Source: Calditrichia bacterium (GTDB lineage: Bacteria > Calditrichota > Calditrichia > RBG-13-44-9 > J075). Taken from it: 64,000 nt of DNA. Location of the stretch: positions 124,001-188,000 of the forward strand of contig JACKAP010000001.1 in assembly GCA_020635015.1 (NCBI GenBank), written 5' to 3'. Positions 32,235 to 41,572 of this stretch are shown here, in pieces. Under the pieces are notes generated by a model, which was not told where the DNA came from, searched no databases, and saw only the letters and a list, made by a program, of their open reading frames with translations. Position 1 is the first letter of the stretch; each line of letters starts with the position of its first letter. The translations under genes were made by a program, and so were the position numbers.

Positions 32235-33314
32235 ATTAGAACGGCATTCATCATAAGTAAATTCCTGTCACGATTCACCCGGCAGGCTTATGGATGGAGC
32301 GGTATACTGCTCACGTTTTTTTTCCTGGGTGTACAAACAGAAGAAAATTCCGATATCACGATTATCGCAACCGGTGATACCATGCTTGGTTCCTGGGCGC
32401 AGCAGGTGATGGTCGACAGCGGCTATGCCTATCCGTTCGGGCGCATTCAGGCGGTTACCGAAGGGGCGGATATTTTTTTCACCAACCTGGAAGCGCCGTT
32501 TGGCAAAACCGGGAAGCCTTTCGATAAGAAATTCACCTTTCAAGTGAAACCGGACCTGGTGAAGGTGCTGAGCGCCGGCGGAATCAACCTGGTCAGCCTG
32601 GCCAATAATCACACCATGGATTTCGGGCTGCCCAGTTTGCTGGAGACGCAGGCCCTGCTGGAAGAACAGCAGATTAAATATGCCGGAGCAGGGCGCAACC
32701 TGCTGGAAGCTCGACGGCCCGCTACGATGATGGTCCGGGGACGCAAGATCGGTTTTCTCTCTTACAGCTTAACGTTCCCGGAAGAATTCTGGGCCAGTGA
32801 TACCAGCGCCGGAACCTGCTTTCCCTATGCCGAATTCGTTTTCGGTGATGTGGCCCGGCTGGCGCAGGAAAGTGACTTTGTGATCGTCTCCTGCCACTGG
32901 GGGCAGGAGCTTTTAGACCGGCCCAAGCCGTACCAGATCAAGCTGGCCCACCAATTGATCGATAAAGGGGCCGACCTGGTGCTGGGGCATCATCCTCACA
33001 TCATACAGGGGATGGAGATTTATAAGGAGAAGCTGATCGCTTATTCCCTGGGAAATTTTATCTTCGGCTCATACAGCGAGAGCGCCCGGGACAGTTATCT
33101 CCTGAAGGTGACCCTGCTGGAAGGCAGTAAAGCAACCAAAGCGCAGGTCATCCCGATCAGCGTCTATAATAAGGAAGTGGAGTTCCGGCCGGAGGTACTG
33201 AGCGGGGCCGGGAAGGAAAGTTTTTTCCGGAAGCTGAAAACGTTATCCTCGGAACTGAATAACGATTCATTCGTTATCAGTAGCGAAGGGTATGTGACGC
33301 GTATAAAATCATAG
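32235..33314 (+). CDS. CapA-like (poly-gamma-glutamate synthesis type) metallophosphatase-fold protein; start codon unclear
   Basis: The CapA/PgsA-type domain is complete: IIATGDTMLGSW, LEAPFGKTGKPF, LVSLANNHTMDFG, VSCHWGQE, LGHHPHIIQGMEIY, YSLGNFIFGSY. The first ATG (32382) lies inside the GDTMLG motif, so translation must start further upstream. The frame is open from 32070, but has no ATG, GTG or TTG before 32382. A hydrophobic, signal-like stretch (GWSGILLTFFFLGV) at 32292-32333 supports a real upstream part. ATT at 32235, preceded by AGGTGAG, is the start used here as a placeholder; CTG at 32265 or an indel in the eight-T run at 32316 are alternatives. Confidence 0.75.
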   Translation: MRTAFIISKFLSRFTRQAYGWSGILLTFFFLGVQTEENSDITIIATGDTMLGSWAQQVMVDSGYAYPFGRIQAVTEGADIFFTNLEAPFGKTGKPFDKKFTFQVKPDLVKVLSAGGINLVSLANNHTMDFGLPSLLETQALLEEQQIKYAGAGRNLLEARRPATMMVRGRKIGFLSYSLTFPEEFWASDTSAGTCFPYAEFVFGDVARLAQESDFVIVSCHWGQELLDRPKPYQIKLAHQLIDKGADLVLGHHPHIIQGMEIYKEKLIAYSLGNFIFGSYSESARDSYLLKVTLLEGSKATKAQVIPISVYNKEVEFRPEVLSGAGKESFFRKLKTLSSELNNDSFVISSEGYVTRIKS

Positions 33315-33356
33315 AAACCTTCAACCTTTTTAGCACAGAGGAGGGATCTAAGAAGA

Positions 33357-34205
33357 ATGGCAAGAGGTTCTGTTAGTCGTGCAAGCCAATCATTAGATAA
33401 ATATCTTCAGGAAATCGGTGAAGTTCCTTTGTTGACTCCCGAAGAGGAGATTGAACTGGCCCAGCGGATCAAGCAAAGCGATCAGGAGGCCCTGGAGAAG
33501 CTGACCAAGGCCAACCTGCGTTTTGTGGTGAGCGTGGCAAAGCAATATCAAAACCAGGGACTTTCCCTGGGAGATTTGATCAATGAAGGTAATCTGGGCC
33601 TGATCAAGGCCGCTAAACGCTTCGATGAAACCCGCGGATTCAAATTTATTTCCTACGCGGTGTGGTGGATCCGGCAATCGATTCTCCAGGCACTGGCGGA
33701 GCAATCGCGGGTGGTGCGCCTGCCCCTCAACCGGGTCGGGGCGCTGAACAAGATCGGCAAGGCTTACTCTGCCCTGGAGCAGGAATTCGAACGCGAGCCC
33801 AGCGCCAGCGAGATCGCCGAGCAACTGGAGATGACCGATTTCGAAGTGGCCGACACCCTGAAGATCTCCGGGCGACATCTTTCGATGGACGCCCCCTTTA
33901 GCAATAGCGAAGACAATCGTCTGCTGGACGTGATTCAGAATGACCACCAGCCCCCGCCGGACTCCGACCTGATGAGCGAATCGCTCAAGATCGAGATCGA
34001 GCGGGCCCTGGCCACCCTCACCAAGCGGGAAGCGGAAGTGGTGCGCCTCTACTTCGGGTTGGGGCAGGAACACCCCCTAACCCTGGAAGAGATCGGCGAA
34101 CGCTTCAACCTGACCCGTGAGCGGGTGCGCCAGATCAAGGAAAAAGCCATCCGCCGCCTGCGCCACGCCTCGCGAAGCCGCACTTTGCGAGCGTTTTTAG
34201 GCTGA
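33357..34205 (+). CDS. rpoD: Primary sigma factor, short Bacteroidetes-type RpoD
   Basis: A 282-residue sigma-70. Region 1.2 is DKYLQEIGEVPLLTPEEE, region 2 contains DLINEGNLGLIKAAKRFD and FKFISYAVWWIRQSI, region 3 starts near RLPLNRVGALNKI, and region 4 has TLEEIGERFNLTRERVRQIKEKA. It lacks region 1.1 and the large non-conserved insert, as do primary sigma factors of Bacteroidetes-type bacteria (about 280-290 residues). The start at 33357 follows a GAGGAGGGATC stretch at a distance. The stop codon directly abuts a heptamer array and a strong terminator. Confidence 0.93.
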   Translation: MARGSVSRASQSLDKYLQEIGEVPLLTPEEEIELAQRIKQSDQEALEKLTKANLRFVVSVAKQYQNQGLSLGDLINEGNLGLIKAAKRFDETRGFKFISYAVWWIRQSILQALAEQSRVVRLPLNRVGALNKIGKAYSALEQEFEREPSASEIAEQLEMTDFEVADTLKISGRHLSMDAPFSNSEDNRLLDVIQNDHQPPPDSDLMSESLKIEIERALATLTKREAEVVRLYFGLGQEHPLTLEEIGERFNLTRERVRQIKEKAIRRLRHASRSRTLRAFLG

Positions 34206-34339
34206 GAGCGAAGAGCGAAGAGCGAAGAGCGAAGAGCGAAGAGCGAAGAGCGAAGAGCGAAGAGCGAAGAGCGAAGAGCGAAGAGCGAAGAGCGAAGAGC
34301 GAAGAGCGAAGAGCGAAGAGCGAAGAGCGAAGAGCGAAG
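34206..34339. repeat. Tandem heptamer array, about 19 x GAGCGAA
   Basis: Perfect or near-perfect head-to-tail GAGCGAA units that begin at the base after the rpoD stop codon and end next to the terminator stem. Confidence 0.95.
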
Positions 34340-34340
34340 A

Positions 34341-34384
34341 AAAAAATAAAAGCCTTGCAGATAAATGCAAGGCTTTTATTTTTT
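34341..34384. terminator. Bidirectional intrinsic terminator between rpoD and the GNAT gene
   Basis: A perfect 19-bp stem (A-run, TAAAAGCCTTGCA / TGCAAGGCTTTTA, T-run) with loop GATAAA. A and T tracts on both sides let it work for both convergent genes. Confidence 0.93.
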
Positions 34385-34494
34385 AGCCCTTAGCCCTTAG
34401 CCCTTAGCCCTTAGCCCTTAGCCCTTAGCCCTTAGCCCTTAGCCCTTAGCCCTTAGCCCTTAGCCCTTAGCCCTTAGCCCTTAGCCCTTAGCCC
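34383..34494. repeat. Tandem heptamer array, about 16 x TTAGCCC
   Basis: Head-to-tail TTAGCCC units between the terminator and the end of the acetyltransferase gene. The last unit supplies part of the TAG stop codon (34496-34494). Confidence 0.95.
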
Positions 34495-35006
34495 TACGCA
34501 ATATTCTCCTTAATCAAATATTCCACAATCACCACATCCTTCCACACGCCGTCGAGCTTTCCGTGGCGGTGGTAGGTCCCCACTTCGCGGAATCCGAGTT
34601 GGCCAAGCAGCTTGCGGCTGGGGGTGTTTTCCGGAAACACTCGCGATACCAGTTTCCAGATGCCCCTTTTCCGGGCATCCTCGATCAGGGCGGCCATCAC
34701 CACTTTCCCGATCCCCCGGCCGCGATGCTCCCGGTGCACATACACCGAAAATTCCGCCACGCCCTGGTAACAATCGCGCATGCGGTACGGCAGGGTATGG
34801 GCAAACCCGCACACCGCCTCTGCCGCTTCCGCCACCACAATCACCGGCCGGCCGATAAACCACTCGGCGATATCCTCCGGGGTGCGCAGGCGGGTTTCGA
34901 AAGTCGCCACCCGGTCGCTGATCCCCTGGTTATAAATTTCCGTGATCGCCGGAATATCCGCCGGGCGGGCCGGGCGGGCCTGCACCTGACTGGTTGGTAA
35001 GTTCAT
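34494..35006 (-). CDS. GNAT N-acetyltransferase, phosphinothricin/arsinothricin acetyltransferase-like
   Basis: A 170-residue GNAT enzyme. Family signs are ITEIYNQGISDRVATFETR, VAEFSVYVHREHRGRGIGK (acetyl-CoA loop RGRGIG) and RKLLGQLGFREVGTYHRHGK with DGVWKDVVIVEYLI at the end. This pattern fits PAT/ArsN1-type enzymes, which acetylate phosphinothricin, arsinothricin or methionine sulfoximine; the real substrate is not known. It starts one nt after the stop of the S9B peptidase gene, so the two are likely an operon. Confidence 0.85.
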   Translation of the reverse strand: MNLPTSQVQARPARPADIPAITEIYNQGISDRVATFETRLRTPEDIAEWFIGRPVIVVAEAAEAVCGFAHTLPYRMRDCYQGVAEFSVYVHREHRGRGIGKVVMAALIEDARKRGIWKLVSRVFPENTPSRKLLGQLGFREVGTYHRHGKLDGVWKDVVIVEYLIKENIA

Positions 35007-35007
35007 T

Positions 35008-37230
35008 TTATTGGCCTGTTGCTTGATCTTTCAAATGCTGCTCCAGAAAATTGAACATCAGGCGGCGTTCATGATGCCGTCCGGAGGGGGTGATGATCCC
35101 GTGGGGCTGATTGGGATAAAACATCATCTGGAACTGCTTTCCGGCATTGATCAGGGCATCGGTCATATGCATGGCGTTTTGCAGGTGCACATTATCATCG
35201 CTGGTGCCGTGGACCAGCAGCAATTCCCCATGCAGACTGTCGGCGGCATTGGCCGGCGCGCTGGTGCGGTAACCCTCCTCATTTTCCGCCGGCAGACCCA
35301 TGTAGCGCTCGGTGTAGGCGGTGTCGTAAAAACGCCAGTCGCTGACGCTGCCTCCGGCAATTCCGCAGCGGAAAGCTTTTGAATGGGTCAGGGCATAGAG
35401 CACCATATATCCTCCGTAGCTCCAGCCGGAAATGCCGATACGCTCGCCGTCGACATAGGGCAGGGATTTCAGGTACGCCACCCCGCGCAATTGGTCTTCC
35501 AGCTCCACCGCGCCCATATTTTTGTGCAGGGGAATCTCCCATTGGTGCCCCCGCCCCCCGGCGCCGCGGTTGTCCATGCTGAAGATGATATAGCCCTGTT
35601 GGGCCAGGAACTGCTCCCACAGCCCCATGCTGCCGCGATTGCGCACCTGCTGGTGGTGGGGGCCGCCATAGACATCGATCAGCACCGGGTAGCGCTGGTT
35701 CGGATCGAAGGGCACCGGTTTGATCATTTCGGCATAATAGGTCAGGCCGTTATCGCCCTGGAAGGTGAGCAGCTCCCGTTCGCTCAGTTCGTATTTTTCC
35801 GCCTGGCTGCGGTCCGCTTCCAGCAGCGTGGCGGTCTGCTTTCCGGAAGCAGTATAAGCGCCGATGGCCAGGCTGGAGGAAACGCTGCTGAAATAATCGA
35901 GATAATAGCTGGCCCGGGGTGACAGGTTGATGGTGTGATTGCCGCTTTGGCGGGTCAGTTGCTGCTTTTTCGACCCGTCGGTCTTGATGCGGTAGAGCTG
36001 GCGTTCGCGCAGGTCCTGCTCCGTCGAGGTGTAATAGATCCAGCCGCCTTTTTCATCCACGCCCTCCAACTCATCCACCAGCCACTCGCCGCGGGTGAGC
36101 TGCTTTTGTAATTTGCCGTTATAATCGTAGAGATAAAGGTGATTATAGCCCCCGTCGCGTTCCGATCCCCAGAGGAAGCGCGGCTGCTTTTGGAAAAAAT
36201 GCACGTAGTCGCCGATATTGACCCAGTAAGGGTCACTCTCCCGAATCACCACCTGTTGCCGGCCGGTCGCCGCATCGCCGAAGACAAATTCCAGGTTCTG
36301 CTGGCGGCGGTCGAGACGTATATAGGCCACGCGTTTGCCGTCGGGCAGCCAGTAGAGGCGGGGGAAGTAGGCGTCGCTCTCCTCGGTATTATCGATCCAT
36401 ACGGTTTTTTCAGGATCGGCCAGCGCCGCCACCCCCACTTTCACCAGCGAGTTGGGATCACCGGCTTTGGGATAGCGCATCATCTCCACCGCGCCGTTCA
36501 GCGGGCGCCAATCGACCAACGGATACTCTGGCACCGGCGCTTCGTCGAAACGCAGGAAGGCGATACGGTCGGAGGTCGGCGACCAGAAATAGGCCCGGAA
36601 ATTTCCCCGTGCCACCAGCTCTTCCTGGTAGACCCAGTCGAATTTGCCGTTGGTGACGGTGCCGCCGCCGTCGCGGGTCAACTGGATTTCCTTTCCGCCG
36701 GCGATCTCCAGTGCATATAGATTCTGATTACGGATGAAGGAAACATAGCGGCCGTCCGGGGAGACATCGATTTCCGTCTCCTCCGCTGCGGTGCTGGTCA
36801 GTCGCTTGAGCCGGCGGTCCTGCAAGTTATACAGCCAGATGTCGCCGTCATTGCTGAGGATCAGGCCGTCCTCCCGGGGCATCCAGATGTAACTGCCCAA
36901 AGACATGCCGTGACCCCGGCTGCCGCCCATCTGGGTGGCGCTACTTTCGCCGAGCAGCTTGTCGCCGCTCACCAGCAGGCCGCTCTCCCCGCTGCCGGCG
37001 TCGGTGACCCAGATTTCCGCCGCGAAAGTCTTGGGATTGCGCTTGATCTGGGAAAATTTATTCCCTCCCGGCAGCCACTGCAATCCCCGCGGCATCTGCC
37101 GGAAGATGCTGAAGGAGAGGGTCTCTTCCAGAGTAAGTTTTTGTTTACCCTCCTGGGCGAGGGTGCAGGCCGGCAAGCCGATCCACCCGAGCAGCCAGAT
37201 CAGGAACAGCCGGTTCAGTTGTCGCTTCAT
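35008..37230 (-). CDS. Secreted dipeptidyl-peptidase IV-type serine peptidase (S9B)
   Basis: About 740 residues. The start at 37230 gives MKRQLNRLFLIWLLGWIGLP and then an Ala-rich cleavage region (signal peptide), with AAGGAGATC in front. The N-terminal beta-propeller contains the DPPIV element FDWVYQEELVARGNF (substrate amino-terminus binding Glu). The C-terminal alpha/beta-hydrolase domain has the nucleophile in GWSYGGYM, the Asp in GTSDDNVH and the His in QPHGI. It removes N-terminal dipeptides, usually X-Pro or X-Ala, in the periplasm. A second S9B gene lies at 58.4 kb. Confidence 0.93.
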   Translation of the reverse strand: MKRQLNRLFLIWLLGWIGLPACTLAQEGKQKLTLEETLSFSIFRQMPRGLQWLPGGNKFSQIKRNPKTFAAEIWVTDAGSGESGLLVSGDKLLGESSATQMGGSRGHGMSLGSYIWMPREDGLILSNDGDIWLYNLQDRRLKRLTSTAAEETEIDVSPDGRYVSFIRNQNLYALEIAGGKEIQLTRDGGGTVTNGKFDWVYQEELVARGNFRAYFWSPTSDRIAFLRFDEAPVPEYPLVDWRPLNGAVEMMRYPKAGDPNSLVKVGVAALADPEKTVWIDNTEESDAYFPRLYWLPDGKRVAYIRLDRRQQNLEFVFGDAATGRQQVVIRESDPYWVNIGDYVHFFQKQPRFLWGSERDGGYNHLYLYDYNGKLQKQLTRGEWLVDELEGVDEKGGWIYYTSTEQDLRERQLYRIKTDGSKKQQLTRQSGNHTINLSPRASYYLDYFSSVSSSLAIGAYTASGKQTATLLEADRSQAEKYELSERELLTFQGDNGLTYYAEMIKPVPFDPNQRYPVLIDVYGGPHHQQVRNRGSMGLWEQFLAQQGYIIFSMDNRGAGGRGHQWEIPLHKNMGAVELEDQLRGVAYLKSLPYVDGERIGISGWSYGGYMVLYALTHSKAFRCGIAGGSVSDWRFYDTAYTERYMGLPAENEEGYRTSAPANAADSLHGELLLVHGTSDDNVHLQNAMHMTDALINAGKQFQMMFYPNQPHGIITPSGRHHERRLMFNFLEQHLKDQATGQ

Positions 37231-37325
37231 CGAGATCTCCTTGGTTTTGCTCAAATATTCGTTTCATCAGGATGGAAGAATATATCAAACCTGCGGCGGA
37301 TATAAAACGGGGAAGTTACTTTGCG

Positions 37326-37961
37326 TTATAAGCCGAGAAAGTGCGCCACATACTGCCAGATAACCTCCACCTGGTCGGCCATCTGGTGGTCGCTGCTGAG
37401 GAGGAGCAGGCGGGCGCCGGGGTGATCGGCGAGGTAGTCGATGCTGTAGCGGTAGGGCACCGGTTCATCATGCAGACCATGGATCAGCAGGGCGGGCAGC
37501 TGGCGCGCCAGGGGATTGGCATCGTGACGGGCGGCGTCTTCAACGATCCCGTAATGGAGGCGGCGATTCTCTCCATAAGCGTGGTGAAAGATTTTGATGA
37601 AACCGCTCTTGCGCCAGTTTTCCAGTACAGCCGGATCCATCTGCTTCAGATAACGGGTGGTGAACTGGAAAGCCGGGGCGATCAGCACCAGCTGACGTAC
37701 CCGGGGGTGGTGCTCCGCAAAGAGGGCGGCGACGTAGGCCCCCATGCTGGACCCCAGCAGCGTCAGATCGCCGTCCAGAGAATCTGCCAGCGCTTCCACA
37801 ATGGCCAACTGGCTGCTGAGGGTCAGATGTTCGAAATCTCCACCGTTCAAATCCGGGGTATGTAGGGTCTGCCCTTTTTCTGCGAAGCGCTCCCGAAAAT
37901 AGCCGCCTTTGTAGGAACTCGCTCCGGAGGTGAAGCCGTGGAGGTAGAGATAGTGCATCAA
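37326..37961 (-). CDS. YqiA-type alpha/beta-hydrolase (esterase)
   Basis: A 211-residue hydrolase of the YqiA/UPF0227 group: MHYLYLHGFTSGASSYK at the start, nucleophile elbow LLGSSMGAYVAALFA, acidic residue in LIHGLHDEPVPY, His in LLSSDHQMAD. The physiological ester is unknown. The 5' end overlaps the preceding membrane protein gene by 4 nt. Confidence 0.82.
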   Translation of the reverse strand: MMHYLYLHGFTSGASSYKGGYFRERFAEKGQTLHTPDLNGGDFEHLTLSSQLAIVEALADSLDGDLTLLGSSMGAYVAALFAEHHPRVRQLVLIAPAFQFTTRYLKQMDPAVLENWRKSGFIKIFHHAYGENRRLHYGIVEDAARHDANPLARQLPALLIHGLHDEPVPYRYSIDYLADHPGARLLLLSSDHQMADQVEVIWQYVAHFLGL

Positions 37962-38440
37962 TTTTCCTGGTTACGGTATTTGAAGAGCAGACGCACCCCA
38001 ATGGCAATCAGGATTAACGGCCAGATCAGGCGGAAATGATACCATTCGCCCAAAAAGATCACCCCCAAGCCGATCAGGATCGCTGCCGGCACCAGCAGGC
38101 CCTTGTCGCGCGGTCCGAAGAGGTACATCGCTAAAAACCCCAGCCCGGGACCGATCATGAAAAAGGGCCAGAGGTCCTCCATATACCACCAGTTGGTGTT
38201 CATGTTATACCAGAAAAGCACCCCGTAAACGATCAGGATGGTGCCTGGCATCAGCAGGCCGTGCTCCTTGCGGTTGTTCAGCCAGCCCAGCCAGAAAAGC
38301 ACCCCGCCGCCAATCAGCAGCAGCGGCCAGTATTGCCAGATCTGGTACCAGTCAAAGTAAAGGTAGCCAAAATTATCCGCCAGCAGCAGTGCGCCTACGG
38401 CGACTAAAAGAAAGCCCCAAATCAAGGATTTTGTGTTCAT
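37958..38440 (-). CDS. Small polytopic membrane protein (LiaF-type transmembrane region)
   Basis: About 160 residues with repeated hydrophobic helices; each repeat has the GxxLLLxxFGYL or WPLLLIGGGVLFWLG pattern seen in DUF5668/LiaF-like transmembrane regions. The start at 38440 is preferred because GGAGGCGACATCA lies before it; the frame is open five codons further up. Function is unknown. It overlaps the esterase gene. Confidence 0.7.
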   Translation of the reverse strand: MNTKSLIWGFLLVAVGALLLADNFGYLYFDWYQIWQYWPLLLIGGGVLFWLGWLNNRKEHGLLMPGTILIVYGVLFWYNMNTNWWYMEDLWPFFMIGPGLGFLAMYLFGPRDKGLLVPAAILIGLGVIFLGEWYHFRLIWPLILIAIGVRLLFKYRNQEN

Positions 38441-38507
38441 TGATGTCGCCTCCATCAGAGAGAGATTTATACTACGATACTGTATAAAATCACGAATCTG
38501 TTATTAG

Positions 38508-38563
38508 TCGTTGGTTATTGGCAGTTAGCAAAGAACTGTCATACCCAAAAACCAATGACCAAC
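38508..38563. repeat. Inverted repeat of the GTTGGTTATTGG type
   Basis: GTCGTTGGTTATTGGCAGTT is matched by AACCAATGACCAAC. A related arm (GGTTGTTGGTCATTGGTTAT) lies near 52700. The rest of the 240-nt gap shows nothing clear. Confidence 0.55.
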
Positions 38564-38680
38564 TCAGAACTTGCCAAAAAACTCAGTATACAATATCTTA
38601 CGGAAAACCTCATTAATACTTATCCGTTTCCCTGACATATTAGACGCAATCCGCGGCCGGTAGTTGCACCGCAATAGCAA

Positions 38681-41566
38681 TCAGGCCTCCGGGACGCCGT
38701 TGGTCTCGCCGGAGAACAGCAGCTCCAGGTCCTGGCGGGAGAGCTGTTTCACGAAACCGCTGTCCGAGGTGATCATCTCCTCAGACAGTTCGCGCTTTTG
38801 CTGCTGGAGCTTGAGGATTTTCTCTTCCACGGTGTTCTTGACGATATATTTATAGACAAACACCCGCTTGTCTTGACCGATGCGGTGCGCCCGGTCGGTG
38901 GCCTGCTGCTCTACCGCCGGATTCCACCAGGGATCGAGATGGATCACGTAGTCCGCCGCCGTCAGGTTCAATCCCAGGCCCCCGGCCTTCAAGGAGATCA
39001 GGAAGGCGTTGATGCCGGGATTATCCTGAAAATTGTGGATCCGCTCGGCGCGGTCGCGCACTTTGCCATCGAGGTATTCATACTTCCAGTCATTCTTCTC
39101 GAAGACTTTGCGCACCAGGTTCAGGAAGCGCACGAACTGGGAAAAAATCAAAATTTTGTGCCCCTTGCTTACCAGGTCTTCCAGCATATCCTCCAGCAAT
39201 TGCACTTTTCCGGAATCGAACAGCCCCATCTTCTCATCGAGAATGGCGGGGTGGCAGGCGATCTGGCGCAGGTAGGTCAGGGCTTCGACAATCTTCAGGC
39301 GGGTCTTGTTGATGCCCACATCGTTGATCTGGGAAAAGATTTCGCTGCGATAATATTCCAGCGATTTTTCGTAGGCTTCCTGCTGCTCTTCGGTCATGTC
39401 GATGTATTGCACGATCTCGGTCAATGGGGGGAGCTCGGTTTCGACTTCTTCCTTAGTGCGGCGGAGAATAAAGGGATAGACGATCTTCTTGAGGGCGCTG
39501 ATCTGCGTTCCCCGCTCGGCTTCCTCGATCTCGATATATTGCTTCTGGAACTGCTTAAGACTGCCCAGCAGGCCGGGATTGACAAAATTGATCTGCGCCC
39601 AGAGATCGATCAAGGAATTCTCGATCGGTGTGCCGGTCAGGGCCAGTTTATGCGGCGCATTCAGTCGATTAACCGCTTTGTAGGTCTTGGTCTGGGGATT
39701 TTTGATCTTTTGCGATTCATCGAGAATGATGTAGGTGAGTTTCTGCTGGCTGAGGGCTTTCTGATCCTGCAGAATCACCCCATAACTGCAGAGCACGATG
39801 TCGTGCTCATTGAACTGCTTTAGCTGCCGTGCCCGGTCGCTGCGGTTACCGTGGTAGCGCAGTACTTTTAGGGTAGGGGCAAACTTATGGCATTCTTCCC
39901 ACCAGTTGAAAATCAGGGTCAGGGGCACTACGATCAGCACCGGATGCTGCAACTGCTGCAATTCCTTCAGCTTGAGCAGCAGGGAGACCACCTGGACGGT
40001 CTTACCGAGTCCCATGTCATCCGCCAGAATGCCGCCGAAGTAGAATTCTTTCAGGAAAAACAGCCAGTCCATGCCGTGCTTCTGATAGGAGCGCAACTCG
40101 CCGTGCAATCCTCCGGGCGGGGCCACCTGGCGAATGGCGTCGAAGGCCCGGTACTTTTCGATCAGTTCTGCGGTTTGCTTGTCGAGGCGGATATGTTCGG
40201 TCAAGGCCTGCAGGTCCTGCAGCAAGGTAATGCCGGCCATCGGCAGGCGGGTTTCGCCCTTGCCGTTTTTCAGGTCGAGGTATTGCGAAAATGCCAGGAG
40301 CTGCTGCTGGAGATCTTCCGGCAAATAGACATTACTTCCATCCGCCAGGCGCACATAAGGCTTCCCGTTTTGCAGTTGCCGAAGCAGGTCGGGAATTTCC
40401 ACCACCTCCCGCCCGATGGTGATACGGTACTTCAGGTCCAGCCAATCGATACCCGAGCGCACCTTGATCTGCAGCTTCGGCTTCTCGCGATGCACCCGGT
40501 AACGCTGCAGCTTGTGCTCATTGATGATGGAAAAGCCTTCTTTTTCCAGCTTTGGCACAATCAGACGCATCCAGTCGAGATAATTGTAGTTGGCGGCGAT
40601 ATGCCAATGCCCTCCGCGGAAGAGCAGGCCGTTTTCTTCCAGAAAGCTGCGGCTGGCTTCCTCTTCCCCGGCATCGCGGTTGATGATGTAGAGATTTTTT
40701 CCCGCGCTGGCCAGACTGCGGTTCGAGGCAGGGTAGGCCGGAAACTCATACGTCTCGTATTGGAATTTGACATCGATCTGGAGGTGATTGTTCCATTCGG
40801 AAAAATAGATCAGCTTATTGGCCAGCCGGGGGGTGCGCTGTTCGATATGCTCGCCGAGATTTTCCCAGTCGAGCACCGGCAGGATGTGGGGCAGGTAGAT
40901 CCGGATGAATTCGCCCAGTTCGGCATGGGGAATCTCGAATTTTTCCCGGATACGGAAATAGTTATTCCAGAAAATAGCCGGTAGAGCGGAGTTAATGCGG
41001 TAAATCTTCTGCTGATAGAGCATATAGATCGGGTTGGCGCACAGCACCAATGCCGGCTCGTTAATCTCCATCACGGTGTTATCCGGGAATACCAGTGTGG
41101 GCTGCAGGTAGTAGCCGTTTTTACCCTTGTTCAAACGCAGGATAATGGTGATGGTGTCCGGATGTACCGAAGCCGTAACCGGTTCGCGATAGGCGGTCTC
41201 CTTGATCATCAGGCGGCTTTCCGAGAGCCAGTTGAGGATGAAGCCCACCGGCTGGGTGTAGTTGAAGATCGCCCGGGTGTTGGCCCCGGTATCGGAATCC
41301 AGGTAGATCAGCGAATCCAGTTCGCTTTGGCTGATATTCACCTTGCTGCTGTCGATGATGCCCAGGGAGAGCCGCACTTCCCGGCCGGGAGAGCCGTCGA
41401 GGCGGGTGTAGGTGGCGTAGGGAATCACTTCCCAGTTGCTGGCGCGCAGTTCGATCACAAAATATGGTTCGTAGACCCCGGCTTTGGATTCAAAAGATTT
41501 GGGCTGGGGCATTTTTTCCAGCAAACCGACCAGTTGTTCTAATTTATTTCTCCAGGACGTATCCAT
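38681..41566 (-). CDS. SNF2-family helicase/ATPase
   Basis: A 961-residue SF2 enzyme. The first 480 residues are the poorly conserved N-terminal region usual for bacterial SNF2 proteins. The motor begins with ILADDMGLGKTVQVVSLL (motif I). Motif II is ILDESQKIKNP (DESQ). Motif III is LALTGTPIENSLIDLW, and the C-terminal lobe has GGLGLNLTAADYVIHLDPWW and QATDRAHRIGQDKRV. It probably remodels protein-DNA or RNA polymerase complexes, like RapA-type enzymes. Six nt separate it from the MATE gene upstream. Confidence 0.93.
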   Translation of the reverse strand: MDTSWRNKLEQLVGLLEKMPQPKSFESKAGVYEPYFVIELRASNWEVIPYATYTRLDGSPGREVRLSLGIIDSSKVNISQSELDSLIYLDSDTGANTRAIFNYTQPVGFILNWLSESRLMIKETAYREPVTASVHPDTITIILRLNKGKNGYYLQPTLVFPDNTVMEINEPALVLCANPIYMLYQQKIYRINSALPAIFWNNYFRIREKFEIPHAELGEFIRIYLPHILPVLDWENLGEHIEQRTPRLANKLIYFSEWNNHLQIDVKFQYETYEFPAYPASNRSLASAGKNLYIINRDAGEEEASRSFLEENGLLFRGGHWHIAANYNYLDWMRLIVPKLEKEGFSIINEHKLQRYRVHREKPKLQIKVRSGIDWLDLKYRITIGREVVEIPDLLRQLQNGKPYVRLADGSNVYLPEDLQQQLLAFSQYLDLKNGKGETRLPMAGITLLQDLQALTEHIRLDKQTAELIEKYRAFDAIRQVAPPGGLHGELRSYQKHGMDWLFFLKEFYFGGILADDMGLGKTVQVVSLLLKLKELQQLQHPVLIVVPLTLIFNWWEECHKFAPTLKVLRYHGNRSDRARQLKQFNEHDIVLCSYGVILQDQKALSQQKLTYIILDESQKIKNPQTKTYKAVNRLNAPHKLALTGTPIENSLIDLWAQINFVNPGLLGSLKQFQKQYIEIEEAERGTQISALKKIVYPFILRRTKEEVETELPPLTEIVQYIDMTEEQQEAYEKSLEYYRSEIFSQINDVGINKTRLKIVEALTYLRQIACHPAILDEKMGLFDSGKVQLLEDMLEDLVSKGHKILIFSQFVRFLNLVRKVFEKNDWKYEYLDGKVRDRAERIHNFQDNPGINAFLISLKAGGLGLNLTAADYVIHLDPWWNPAVEQQATDRAHRIGQDKRVFVYKYIVKNTVEEKILKLQQQKRELSEEMITSDSGFVKQLSRQDLELLFSGETNGVPEA

Positions 41567-41572
41567 AGTGCA

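Noticed and set aside
34206..34494. Short direct repeats that could suggest a CRISPR array
   Set aside because: The repeat units are seven bases and contiguous, with no spacers and no cas genes nearby.
37295..37312. Copy of the conflict-operon inverted repeat near the esterase gene
   Set aside because: Only one arm (CGGATATAAAACGGGG) is present and it is not upstream of a start; probably coincidence.
40000..41000. Plus-strand open frames opposite the SNF2 helicase, and similar ones opposite isocitrate lyase, serA and S9B genes
   Set aside because: They are shadows of well-supported genes and have no ribosome binding sites or recognisable domains.
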